Shown: positions 25,669-34,135 of the stretch, piece by piece
Layout: the number at the start of each line of letters is the position of its first letter
How positions within the stretch are numbered: the first letter of the stretch is position 1
Source of the DNA: UBA1723 sp045642085
GTDB taxonomy: Bacteria > Bacteroidota > Bacteroidia > Bacteroidales > Paludibacteraceae
Direction of reading: 5' to 3'
Assembly: GCA_045642085.1 (NCBI GenBank)
Contig: JAZUIF010000082.1
Location: forward strand, 1-64,000
DNA length: 64,000 nt
Translations under genes and position numbers: made by a program
The notes under the pieces: generated by a model
Seen by the model: only the letters and a program-made list of their open reading frames with translations
The model's database searches: none
What the model was told of the DNA's origin: nothing

Positions 25669-25777
25669 GGGCAGGTTTGAAACCTGCCCCTACGATTGTA
25701 GGACGGCCGTAGGGGCGGGTTTCAATCCAGACCCTATGATTTTAGGGCGTCCGTAGGGGAGGGTTTCAAACCCTCCC
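25669..25777. repeat. Palindromic G-rich direct repeat after priA
   Basis: The element contains a perfect inverted repeat GGGCAGGTTT-g-AAACCTGCCC (25669-25689) and a second one GGGAGGGTTT-c-AAACCCTCCC (25757-25777). Between them are two diverged direct copies of a unit running roughly CCTAnGATTnTAGG then CGnCCGTAGGGG then nGGGTTTCAA. It sits between priA and the radical SAM gene and is much richer in G+C than its surroundings. Confidence 0.75.
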
Positions 25778-25804
25778 GAAACAGAATAGAAAATATTAAA
25801 AATT

Positions 25805-27631
25805 ATGGCCAAAGAGTATAGACTTACAGATTTTCTGCCTACTACGAAGAAAGAGACAGATTTGAGAGGATGGGACGAAGTGGATGTCGTACTGTTCTCT
25901 GGTGATGCGTATGTGGACCATCCTTCGTTTGCGGGAGCTGTGGTCGGCAGATGTTTGGAGTCGTACGGATTGCGTGTCGCTCTTGTGCCTCAACCAGATT
26001 GGCATGGCGACTATCGTGATTTTAAGAAATTTGGCAAACCAAGAATGTTTTTCGCAGTATCGTCTGGTTGTATGGATTCCATGGTCAACCATTATACTGC
26101 TGGTTTGAGAAAACGTAGTGACGATGCCTATTCTCCGGATGGAAAAGCTGGTTTCAGACCAGATCGTTGCACTACTGTCTACACAAAGATATTGAAGGAA
26201 CTCTACCCGGATGTGCCCGTAGTGATTGGAGGAATCGAGGCTAGTTTGCGTCGACTTTCTCATTATGATTATTGGGATGATACCTTGATGCCGACAATTC
26301 TGGCAACTTGTGGAGCTGATTTGCTAATCTATGGTATGGGTGAACTTCCTCTGAAAGAGATCGCTACACGTTGCAAGAATGGAGAATCCATTTTTGATAT
26401 GCACGACGTGCTACAGACTTCCTATATCATCGAGGGAAATAAGATTCCAGATTACGATGGTGAAACTTTTGAGCTTTTCCCTCATTATGAGGTGGTTAAA
26501 GACAAGGTCAAGCATGCGAAGAATTTCCGTGTGATAGAGGAGGAGAGTAATAAGATGGTTGCTCAGCGACTTGTGCAACGTCTGGATAAAAACCATACTG
26601 TCATTGTCAATCCACCTTATCCGGTGATGGAATCAAAGGATTTGGATGCTTCGTTTGACTTGCCATACACTCGTCTGCCACATCCTAAATATAAAGGCAA
26701 ACGAATTCCAGCCTACGATATGATCAAGTTCAGTATCAATATCCACAGAGGCTGTTTCGGAGGTTGTTCGTTCTGTGCAATCAGTGCTCACCAAGGCAAA
26801 CATATCACTTCACGTAGCAAGGAGAGCATCATGAGAGAGGTGAAGGAGGTATGCGAACATCCAGAATTCAAGGGTTATCTGTCGGATTTGGGTGGACCAA
26901 GTGCGAATATGTATGAGATGCGTGGACGAAATCAAGAGTTGTGCATGAAGTGTAAGAGACCAAGTTGTGCATTCCCGAAGGTTTGTCCGAACATGAATAC
27001 CGACCATTCATCGTTGATTGCACTATATAAGGAGGTCGACAAACTACAGAAGATCAAGAAATCATTTATCGGTAGTGGTGTTCGCTACGACCTTTTGCTT
27101 CACGAAGATAAAGATCCTAAGGCTAATGCAAGCCATAAGGCTTATGCAGAGGAGTTGATCACCAACCATGTGAGTGGACGTCTGAAAGTAGCTCCAGAGC
27201 ATACAGAGGATGGCGTGCTGAATATGATTCGTAAACCAAGTTTCACGCAGTTTGAGACATTCAAGAAAGAGTTTGACCGAATCTGTACAAAAGCAGGTCT
27301 ACGACAGCAGATTATCCCATATTTCATCAGTTCGCATCCCGGATGTCATCGTGTCGACATGGCGATGTTGGCCGCGCGAACAAAAGCAATGGGATTCAAC
27401 TTGGAGCAGGTGCAGGATTTCACACCAACACCGATGACCTTTGCGACAGAGATGTACTACACAGGCATTAATCCGTACACTTTAGAGAAAGTCTATACTC
27501 CACGCACAAAGAAAGATAAAGAGGATCAGAAAAAATTCTTCTTCTGGTACAAGAAAGAGTATAAGAATGAGATCATCCGTGATTTGAGAAGTTTGGGTAG
27601 AGCAGATATTATCAAGAAATTGTTCGGATAA
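25805..27631 (+). CDS. YgiQ-family radical SAM protein
   Basis: 608 residues. The N-terminal cobalamin-binding-like part has DVVLFSGDAYVDHPSF and VVIGGIEASLRRLSHYDYW. The radical SAM cluster motif is CFGGCSFC (about 319-326), inside IHRGCFGGCSFCAISAHQG. Further conserved parts are YLSDLGGPSANMY, a second cysteine group CMKCKRPSCAFPKVC, and VAPEHTEDGVL. The C-terminus is basic. YgiQ proteins are widespread, but their reaction is not established. The repeat element separates it from priA, and no nearby gene hints at a substrate. Confidence 0.92.
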   Translation: MAKEYRLTDFLPTTKKETDLRGWDEVDVVLFSGDAYVDHPSFAGAVVGRCLESYGLRVALVPQPDWHGDYRDFKKFGKPRMFFAVSSGCMDSMVNHYTAGLRKRSDDAYSPDGKAGFRPDRCTTVYTKILKELYPDVPVVIGGIEASLRRLSHYDYWDDTLMPTILATCGADLLIYGMGELPLKEIATRCKNGESIFDMHDVLQTSYIIEGNKIPDYDGETFELFPHYEVVKDKVKHAKNFRVIEEESNKMVAQRLVQRLDKNHTVIVNPPYPVMESKDLDASFDLPYTRLPHPKYKGKRIPAYDMIKFSINIHRGCFGGCSFCAISAHQGKHITSRSKESIMREVKEVCEHPEFKGYLSDLGGPSANMYEMRGRNQELCMKCKRPSCAFPKVCPNMNTDHSSLIALYKEVDKLQKIKKSFIGSGVRYDLLLHEDKDPKANASHKAYAEELITNHVSGRLKVAPEHTEDGVLNMIRKPSFTQFETFKKEFDRICTKAGLRQQIIPYFISSHPGCHRVDMAMLAARTKAMGFNLEQVQDFTPTPMTFATEMYYTGINPYTLEKVYTPRTKKDKEDQKKFFFWYKKEYKNEIIRDLRSLGRADIIKKLFG

Positions 27632-27663
27632 ACTTGTGATAATTTGGTGACGATAAAATTGAT

Positions 27664-28596
27664 ATGATAACTGAAGAATATTCAAAATGGATATCTCTAT
27701 TAAAGAATGAGATAAACAGAATTAAAATAGAAAATATAGTAGTGGGGCTGTTGGTCGTTGCTGCTTTCTGTACCATGCTATATATTGGAAACGTATTCTA
27801 TTTTTATTTGTTTTTAGCATCTCCTTTTATCATTATTATCTTCGCATTTCTAAGGATGAGAAAAGAGTTAGTGTTTGTATCTGAAGACAAATCAAAAAAG
27901 TTTGAATTGTACAAGAATTGTGAGAAAATGGCCAAAGTGTTTAATTGCATGGCCGAATTAAATCCTTCATGTGATACTGGATATGCTATTTTCAAATATT
28001 ATTCAAACAAGCAATTCATGTTTGAGAATATTGTAGATCTAAATTATGCCTACTATGGAAAGGCTGGACTTATCCTCTTAGCAATGAGTCAGACAAAAGC
28101 TGATGTATCTGAATTGGATTCTTTTGCTAAGTTGGACGTTAAAGATCGCCTAAAGTTGTTAGATGGATTATTCTGCCTTGCAATAGCAGAAGACGGAATT
28201 AAGTTAGATGAATGGCAGTTTCTTCTTGCTGCTATCAAACGTTTGAAATTGAATAAATTCTATACCGCAGATTATATAAAACGATTTGCACCTCTGCGTA
28301 CAGAGTGGACTGATGAGGAACAAGAAGAAATAAGAAAAGAGAATGAGAGACGTGAACAGCAGAGACGAGCATGTAGAGAGTCTGAATCTTCTGACTCACA
28401 AAAACCATTACTTCATCAATACTATGTGGAATTAGGTTTGAATGACAACGCCTCTTATGAAGAAGTGCGTAAGGCATATCATGCATTGGCGATGCAACAT
28501 CATCCAGATCTTCCTAAGAATGCCGACAGACAACAGGAATGTCAGGATATGATGGTGAAGATTAATCTGGCCTATTCCAAGATTATGGACAGATAA
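27664..28596 (+). CDS. Membrane protein with C-terminal DnaJ domain (DjlA-like)
   Basis: 310 residues. Two hydrophobic spans lie at about 22-40 and 43-60. A middle helical region (about 100-210, with ALAIAEDGIKLDEWQF-type spacing) recalls TerB-like domains. A charged Arg/Glu linker covers about 220-245. A J domain occupies about 250-310 with YVELGLNDNASYEEVRKAYH and the essential HPD in MQHHPDLPKN. The order is that of DjlA-type co-chaperones, which activate DnaK at the inner membrane, but with two spans rather than one. The middle domain assignment is tentative. It starts 32 bases after the radical SAM gene. Confidence 0.82.
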   Translation: MITEEYSKWISLLKNEINRIKIENIVVGLLVVAAFCTMLYIGNVFYFYLFLASPFIIIIFAFLRMRKELVFVSEDKSKKFELYKNCEKMAKVFNCMAELNPSCDTGYAIFKYYSNKQFMFENIVDLNYAYYGKAGLILLAMSQTKADVSELDSFAKLDVKDRLKLLDGLFCLAIAEDGIKLDEWQFLLAAIKRLKLNKFYTADYIKRFAPLRTEWTDEEQEEIRKENERREQQRRACRESESSDSQKPLLHQYYVELGLNDNASYEEVRKAYHALAMQHHPDLPKNADRQQECQDMMVKINLAYSKIMDR

Positions 28597-28696
28597 TTAT
28601 CGAAAATTAAGCCAACAGAATCAAAATTAATATAAAGCTCTTTTCGTATGTGGCAAAATTAGAGATTAAATAAATCTATTGGTATTATTAATAGTT

Positions 28697-29968
28697 TTAA
28701 AAATACTCTTTTTCTTTGTTATCGTACCATAATATATCCCAATATGATTCTCCTACATGACTATATCTGCCGAAATTTGGATCATTTTTTCTTTTCTCAC
28801 CATCTTGTTCAATTGTGAATTTAAAAGTTATAGAAATATTATCTCGTTTCAACAAATCTTCAAAAACATTGGGAGCTAAAGTATCGCTATTATATGTAGT
28901 TGCCATTATATTATCCATCATACCCCATCTTTTAATTTCATATGATACAACTTTACATTTATCTTCCAAACTACTGTCATAAATGATTCGTATGGGTTTG
29001 TTGTAATCTACAGGTATTTTTCTCAAATCATCCAGACTTGTGTTGAAATCGTCTAATATACGTATCAAACCTGTAGTGTCGGTAAGTTGGAGTTTACCTC
29101 CATATATATGCTCAGGTACAGGTTTCAACTGATAAGTCTTGGAACCTAAGAGTTGATTAGTGTTATTGTCATAAACCCTGACAGTCAGATCTTTATCGTC
29201 GGTTGTTAATTTACTTACACTGAATTTCCTTGCTCTTTTCCAATGGGCATTAGAACTTTCTACTCTAAATTTAAGGACACCCCTGTCTGCAACTACTCGA
29301 TAAATAGATGAAGGCTTTTTTCTTGTTCTTAAATAAAGAGTTTTGTCATCTATTCTTTGAATGGATGTGTTCTTGAATATGTCATTGACGCTCTTTTTAT
29401 CGTAAGCTTTATTTTTTGAAGGGTCGAAAATCGAGTAAAAATCTCCGGTTGTATAACATTCTTTTGGTCCTACAATCATAATATTGCTGACATAGTTTGC
29501 ACCTGGTTGAGCTTCTACACCTTCATACGTAAAAGCATTAAGAGAATAGTTCTTTTCTCCTAATATTTCGTTCGTTTTATAGTTGTAAATCTTGATGTTG
29601 ATTTGCTCCTCCAATTTGTCTAATCCTCCTACTTGCCATGTTATAGGATGAATTGGATTCTTGTAATTGTCATCTTCACCTTCAAAATAAATATAGCCTT
29701 TATCTGATGCTATTTTCAATGGTTTGTTAGGATTGCTTTTGGAAGTAAGCAAAAGTTCTCTATCATTTAACCTTTTTATATTACATTCTCCGGTCAACAA
29801 AATCTTATATCCTTGATTGTCGACCAAATCCCTTGTGTCGGCACCAGTCACACAATCATTTTTGACAATCCAAAGAGTTAGTTCATCATCAAATTCAGTT
29901 TGTGCGTTTAACGTAAATGGCATCAAGGCAACCAGAATCAAAGTGAATATGTAGAAGGTCCTTTTCAT
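28697..29968 (-). CDS. Secreted protein with two GldM-C-like modules
   Basis: 423 residues from the ATG at 29968, with signal peptide MKRTFYIFTLILVALMPFTLNA. Two repeats are visible, at about 62-140 and 170-270. Each runs I(K/Q)R(L/I)(N/D)D(R/K)xLxL, a Lys/Pro-rich turn, a GxIxF-like strand, W.V..L or FSVSKL, then V.VYDNNTNxLLG and YxLKP-type strands. After the second repeat comes PEHIYGGKLQL followed by VVSYEIKR, a layout reminiscent of the C-terminal Ig-like domains of GldM, the type IX motor protein. That likeness is inference. The protein is exported but has no membrane anchor. The paralogue at 30010 lies 41 bases upstream in the same direction. Confidence 0.65.
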   Translation of the reverse strand: MKRTFYIFTLILVALMPFTLNAQTEFDDELTLWIVKNDCVTGADTRDLVDNQGYKILLTGECNIKRLNDRELLLTSKSNPNKPLKIASDKGYIYFEGEDDNYKNPIHPITWQVGGLDKLEEQINIKIYNYKTNEILGEKNYSLNAFTYEGVEAQPGANYVSNIMIVGPKECYTTGDFYSIFDPSKNKAYDKKSVNDIFKNTSIQRIDDKTLYLRTRKKPSSIYRVVADRGVLKFRVESSNAHWKRARKFSVSKLTTDDKDLTVRVYDNNTNQLLGSKTYQLKPVPEHIYGGKLQLTDTTGLIRILDDFNTSLDDLRKIPVDYNKPIRIIYDSSLEDKCKVVSYEIKRWGMMDNIMATTYNSDTLAPNVFEDLLKRDNISITFKFTIEQDGEKRKNDPNFGRYSHVGESYWDILWYDNKEKEYF

Positions 29969-30009
29969 TAATCCTAAATATATATGCAACTGCTGTTTAA
30001 ATGACAGAC

Positions 30010-30819
30010 TTATTTCTCAATCTTTATAGGAGTAGCATGATATTCTTTGCCGTCTTTTATGTAAACAGCATCAATATAATAGATATCTCCAAGAGTGATT
30101 TTCTTGATAATCTCGTAAGATAGAGTATCACCAGCGAAACTACGCCATGGATGGATAGATTTACTATGGTTTTTTAGTGAGAATCCCTGAATCTTGTATT
30201 CCTTTTCTCCCCAACCATCGTCGACTTTAATCTGTAGTGGCTTTTTCTGGTTCATTTTCAATTTTGAAATTGGTTTGTCTACCACATTGGTTTTACCTTT
30301 TAAGTCAACATAATATAGAGTTGGAGTGTCAATATGGATGATGTTAGGTTTCAAAATATATTTTGTTTGGCCTAACAGCTTATTTGTAGAGTGGTGATAA
30401 ACACTTACTGTTATCTCCTTGTCGTTTTTGGTCAATTTGTTGACGCTCCACTGAGTCAAGCCAATTGGTTTTTGGAATTCACCTTCTAGATAATTGCCCT
30501 GAGTGTTTTTGCTGGCACTTATTCTTCCTTTGTCGACAACTAGTCTTACTTCAGTATCTTTGACAGGAGCACCTGGATAATCTCTTGATTTTAATAGTAT
30601 TGTTTTATCGTCAAGTCTCTTGATATTGTCGATGTAGTTGAAATATAATTTAAAATCTGCTTGATTAAATAGATGAATGTCTCCGCTTGTATATCCATCT
30701 GTAGGATTGACCATAAATGGCCAATTTTCTTTTGTTTCAGTTGTTTGCGACATCGCAATGTTCCCAAAAGGGATCAGAGAGAAAAGGACTAATGCAAATG
30801 ATAATAAATTTTTTTTCAT
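30010..30819 (-). CDS. Secreted protein with one GldM-C-like module
   Basis: 269 residues with signal peptide ending near MSQT. It contains one copy of the module seen twice in the neighbouring protein: NIKRLDDKTILLKSRDYPG, LVVDKGRIS, WSVNKLTKNDKEITVSVY, STNKLLGQTKYILKP. It then has a domain with DTPTLYYVDLKGK, QIKVDDGWGEKEYKIQGF and GDTLSYEIIKKITLGDIYYID, which follows the order of the last Ig-like part of GldM (a VxSF-type strand, a G-x-x-L stretch, then a GD-containing turn). It looks periplasmic. It has a good promoter and leads a two-gene unit. Function unknown. Confidence 0.65.
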   Translation of the reverse strand: MKKNLLSFALVLFSLIPFGNIAMSQTTETKENWPFMVNPTDGYTSGDIHLFNQADFKLYFNYIDNIKRLDDKTILLKSRDYPGAPVKDTEVRLVVDKGRISASKNTQGNYLEGEFQKPIGLTQWSVNKLTKNDKEITVSVYHHSTNKLLGQTKYILKPNIIHIDTPTLYYVDLKGKTNVVDKPISKLKMNQKKPLQIKVDDGWGEKEYKIQGFSLKNHSKSIHPWRSFAGDTLSYEIIKKITLGDIYYIDAVYIKDGKEYHATPIKIEK

Positions 30820-30845
30820 TTTGGTAGTTTGCTACAAATTTTTCG

Positions 30846-30876
30846 CAAAAGTATCTCTTTTATCGCTATTTGGCAA
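30846..30876 (-). promoter_or_regulatory. Promoter of the GldM-C-like gene pair
   Basis: On the minus strand a -7 TACTTTTG (30853-30846) is preceded at a 20-base spacing by TTG (30876-30874). The ATG at 30819 is 26 bases after the box. Confidence 0.5.
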
Positions 30877-30945
30877 TATACTTAACATTCTTTAAGTAAA
30901 AAGAATTTGTTATATCATTTCTGATGATATGAGTAGGGAATATAA

Positions 30946-30983
30946 ATAATGAGAGACGCCATATTTGACGTCTCTCATTATAA
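30946..30983 (-). terminator. Terminator of the DUF4332-like gene
   Basis: Arms AATGAGAGACG and CGTCTCTCATT (one mismatch near the loop) are followed on the minus strand by an AT-rich run. It lies about 20 bases past the stop codon at 31003. Confidence 0.65.
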
Positions 30984-31002
30984 TTTTGAAATCTTAGTAA
31001 GA

Positions 31003-31410
31003 TTAATAAGTCATTTTTGGCTCAAGCTCACCAGCCTGTTTGATCATGTCCTCAAGCTGAGAAACAGTAGGGACACGACGAGTAAGCTTCTTCTCTGCGT
31101 TAGTTGCCTCCATTGTAGCGTGAAGGTTCTCAGCCTTACGGTGACGAAGCTCCTTTACAGTGTCTACACCAGATGCCTCAAGCAACTCTGCAAACTGTCC
31201 TGCGATTCCTTTGATACGGAATAGGTCTGCGTGGTTAGTCCACTTCAAGATCAAAGAATCAGAAATACCTGTCTTCTCAGCCATTTCCTTTCTTCCCTTT
31301 GGTGAAGCGCATGCCTCAAGAAGAGCCTCTGTTGTGCGGATACCTGCTGCCTGTAGCTTCTTTGCGTATGCTTCTCCTACGCCTTCGATGTCGATAATAC
31401 TGTGTGACAT
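31003..31410 (-). CDS. DUF4332-like helix-hairpin-helix protein
   Basis: 135 residues, soluble. It opens with IIDIEGVGEAYAKKLQAAGI, a helix-hairpin-helix pattern (G-V-G), and has a second such element in LFRIKGIAGQFAELLEASGV; the remaining parts are helices. This doubled layout is that of DUF4332, found fused or stand-alone in many bacteria and presumed to bind DNA or RNA non-specifically. It is a monocistronic unit with its own terminator. The G+C content and codon use are a little higher and more biased than its neighbours, suggesting good expression. Confidence 0.75.
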   Translation of the reverse strand: MSHSIIDIEGVGEAYAKKLQAAGIRTTEALLEACASPKGRKEMAEKTGISDSLILKWTNHADLFRIKGIAGQFAELLEASGVDTVKELRHRKAENLHATMEATNAEKKLTRRVPTVSQLEDMIKQAGELEPKMTY

Positions 31411-31586
31411 ATTTTTTCCTTTTTAGTTAATATTCAAATCCATTTGATTGATAAGGATTATTTGTTTTCTCTTATCTTTCTTTAACAAATTTATCTATGC
31501 AGATTCTTTTTTCCAAACAATATTTCTATAATTTATCATAAAGTTGCTATCTAACATAATAAATCGGTCAAATGGATTTCAATATT

Positions 31587-32183
31587 TTAGTTCTGTTTCT
31601 TCGGCATAACTTGGTCGCCTCCAATAGTGATATATGATGGGAAGCGTAGTGTGTCTTTGCCAAAGGTAAAGAAGGGTTTGATCGCAACCTTCACACGGCT
31701 GGCATCGGCATTGTCTGTTGCCAAATCCATCGCCATCTCTGCCATTTGCTGAAGTTTCTTGTCTTTCACAGCGTCATAGAAATTGAGTGTGACTGGCAAC
31801 GAAACTATATCATCTGATTTGGCGTCAATCTTGACTTTATCTTTTGTTGTGCCTTCAAGCATCTGCTGGTCGTCAATATACAGAATATAGTCCATGCCGT
31901 CAAGTTGAGCGGCTTGGTCGTTGGGGTTGTGAACCTTCATATTGACGTTCATGTCGAGCATCAAACTGTGTTGAGCGTATCCTGCCATCAAAACTGCTAT
32001 GTCTGCTAATTTCAAGTTTTTATAGGATTTCTTGTCGCTTAGATCTATGTTTCCAAGTTTGACGTCGGAAATGCTCTTAAACTGGAATTTGCAGTCAGCA
32101 ATGTTTTTCAATCCTGTCACTGAGGAGCAACAAGATAGAGTTGCGATGACAAGGGCCACCAATGCTATTTTAATTGTTTTCAT
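31587..32183 (-). CDS. LEA14-like lipoprotein
   Basis: 198 residues from the ATG at 32183; the frame continues 19 codons further up but through the intergenic repeat. The signal MKTIKIALVALVIATLSCC ends in a lipobox. The mature part has the beta-sandwich pattern of LEA14/WHy domains: FQFKSISDVKLGNIDLSD, LMLDMNVNMKVHNPNDQAAQLDGMDYILYIDDQQML (the NPN motif), then DIVSLPVTLNFYDAV. Such proteins sit in the outer membrane or periplasm of Bacteroidota; no function is established. There is no acidic stretch after the cysteine, so it is probably periplasm-facing. Confidence 0.72.
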   Translation of the reverse strand: MKTIKIALVALVIATLSCCSSVTGLKNIADCKFQFKSISDVKLGNIDLSDKKSYKNLKLADIAVLMAGYAQHSLMLDMNVNMKVHNPNDQAAQLDGMDYILYIDDQQMLEGTTKDKVKIDAKSDDIVSLPVTLNFYDAVKDKKLQQMAEMAMDLATDNADASRVKVAIKPFFTFGKDTLRFPSYITIGGDQVMPKKQN

Positions 32184-32215
32184 TTCTTTAATTATATGTT
32201 TTTGCGAATTATTTA

Positions 32216-32283
32216 GGCCACGGTAGACAATCGTTTTCAACGATAGTTAACCATGGCCTAGTATGAAAACCGTTCCACGGTTT
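32216..32283. repeat. Bipartite hairpin repeat, copy 2
   Basis: The first hairpin is a 20-base stem with four mismatches, GGCCACGGTAGACAATCGTT against AACGATAGTTAACCATGGCC, around a 3-base loop (32216-32258). The second is AAACCGT-tcc-ACGGTTT (32267-32283). The order, spacing and linking bases match copy 1 at 973-1045. Confidence 0.75.
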
Positions 32284-32293
32284 GGGGAACGAT

Positions 32294-32321
32294 AATTATG
32301 AATTATGCATTATGAATTGTT
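32294..32321. repeat. Heptamer tandem array AATTATG
   Basis: Four consecutive 7-base units: AATTATG, AATTATG, CATTATG, AATTGTT. The array starts 11 bases after the hairpin repeat and runs into the stop codon of ispG. Confidence 0.65.
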
Positions 32322-34125
32322 AAGCATCTTTCCAGTCTCCGTTTCTCTTGATTAATTCGATCAATTTATCTACGGCTTCGTCCTCTGGAATCAATTTCTC
32401 AATGCATTCCTGTTTCTTGTATAGGTTGACTTTGCCACGTGCTGAGCCTACATATCCGTAGTCGGCGTCTGCCATCTCTCCTGGACCGTTGACGATGCAT
32501 CCCATCACTCCGATCTTCAATCCTGTCAAGTGTGATGTCTTGGCTTTGATTTTTGCCAATGTCGACTGTAGATCGTAGAGTGTACGTCCACAGCTTGGAC
32601 ATGAGATGTATTCGGTCTTGACTACTCTTGTACGTGTGGCTTGAAGGATTCCGAAGGCTACAGAAAGTGATTCTTTCAATTTGGATTTGATGCAGATTCC
32701 GCTTGGCAAATGGTCGATGAAAAAGATTCCGTTGTCGGCTCCTGCACATACCTGTAATTCTCCGCAGTCTGTTGTGTCGTATGCCGACTCAAGGACGACT
32801 GGGTTGCTCTTGCCTAAAGCAGTAAGCATCACGAAGATGTTGCGTCGACTTGCAACGTCATTCATGCTTGAATCTGATTTGATTATCAAGACTACATCAT
32901 CAGCAACACTTTTTAATACTGCTTCTGTGGCTTCTTCATACGATAACTGAAGGAATTTGTAGTCTGCTTTCGCGTCGGCAATCTTAGAAATCTCATTGGC
33001 TGAGAATAATGGGTGGCAATTTGTCTCGCCTTTCCAATTTGCAAATGGGACTATCTGTGCTGCGTTAAGACTTGCATCAAACTTGTCTCTTGAAACGAAA
33101 TCTGGTTTCAAACCGTCTATCTCAGCAAACTCAGAGATCACCACTGGCACTTTGCCATCTCCGATGATTCCGATTCTGTTTAGTTTTCTTGCTGAAAGCT
33201 TACAGATTTCTTTCAACGCATATTCACCGTTAGCAGTGGATTTCTTCGCTACCTTTGAATTGATATAATCAGCAAGTGATTTTGCCACAGGAATTTCGCA
33301 CTCTGGATCCTCACTCAATGAGACGCGGATTGTGTCGCCAATTCCATCGTAAAGCAAAGCACCGATACCTGCCGCACTCTTCACACGTCCATCCTCACCG
33401 GCTCCAGCCTCAGTCACACCAAGGTGGATAGGGTAGTGAAGGTCTTCATTCTCCATTCTCTCCACAAGCAGACGGACAGTCTGAACCATGATGATTACGT
33501 TGGATGCCTTGATTGAGATCACCACGTCGTTGAAACTCTCTGATTTACATATTCTCAAGAACTCAAGGCACGACTCTACCATACCGTTGGATGTGTCGCC
33601 GTAGCGTGATAGGATTCGGTCGGATAGGGAACCGTGGTTTACACCGATTCTTATGGCAGTCTTATGCTCTTTGCAGATATTCAAGAATGGCACGAAACGG
33701 TCGCGGATTTTCTGCAACTCAGCTGCGTACTCCTCGTCTGTATATTCAAATCTCTTCTGTGTATGAACACTGTCGACATAGTTGCCTGGATTGATTCTCA
33801 CCTTCTCAACATACTGAGCGGCAACGTCGGCTGCTGCAGGATTGAAGTGGATGTCTGCAACCAAAGGAACATTGCATCCAAGTTCTGCCAATCTTTTCTC
33901 GATAAACTGAAGATTGTTAGCTTCTTTTTGACCTTGAGCTGTGAATCTGACAATCTCACCTCCAACATCAGCGATTCTTTTACATTGTTGTGCAGATGCT
34001 TCGATGTCGTTAGTGTCGGTGTTGGCCATCGACTGTAGACGGATTGGATTGTTTCCGCCAAGCAATACGTTTCCGATATGCACCTCAGTCGTCTGCCGAC
34101 GGCTATATTTTAATATATTAATCAT
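32320..34125 (-). CDS. ispG: (E)-4-hydroxy-3-methylbut-2-enyl-diphosphate synthase
   Basis: 601 residues from the ATG at 34125 (MINILKYSRRQTTEV); the longer frame would overlap the upstream rel gene. It is the long IspG form seen in Bacteroidota, plants and Chlamydiae, with an extra domain between the TIM barrel and the iron-sulfur domain. N-terminal hallmarks are IRLQSMANTDTND and VPLVADIHFNP. Near the C-terminus are EYISCPSCGRTL and GCIVNGPGEMADADYG, which supply the three cysteines and the Glu for the 4Fe-4S cluster. It carries out the sixth step of the MEP isoprenoid pathway, forming HMBPP. It starts 10 bases after the rel stop codon, so the two form an operon. Confidence 0.95.
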   Translation of the reverse strand: MINILKYSRRQTTEVHIGNVLLGGNNPIRLQSMANTDTNDIEASAQQCKRIADVGGEIVRFTAQGQKEANNLQFIEKRLAELGCNVPLVADIHFNPAAADVAAQYVEKVRINPGNYVDSVHTQKRFEYTDEEYAAELQKIRDRFVPFLNICKEHKTAIRIGVNHGSLSDRILSRYGDTSNGMVESCLEFLRICKSESFNDVVISIKASNVIIMVQTVRLLVERMENEDLHYPIHLGVTEAGAGEDGRVKSAAGIGALLYDGIGDTIRVSLSEDPECEIPVAKSLADYINSKVAKKSTANGEYALKEICKLSARKLNRIGIIGDGKVPVVISEFAEIDGLKPDFVSRDKFDASLNAAQIVPFANWKGETNCHPLFSANEISKIADAKADYKFLQLSYEEATEAVLKSVADDVVLIIKSDSSMNDVASRRNIFVMLTALGKSNPVVLESAYDTTDCGELQVCAGADNGIFFIDHLPSGICIKSKLKESLSVAFGILQATRTRVVKTEYISCPSCGRTLYDLQSTLAKIKAKTSHLTGLKIGVMGCIVNGPGEMADADYGYVGSARGKVNLYKKQECIEKLIPEDEAVDKLIELIKRNGDWKDA

Positions 34126-34135
34126 ATTAATAGAT

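Noticed and set aside
25669..25777. CRISPR array
   Set aside because: Only two diverged units with internal palindromes, no regular unique spacers and no cas genes.
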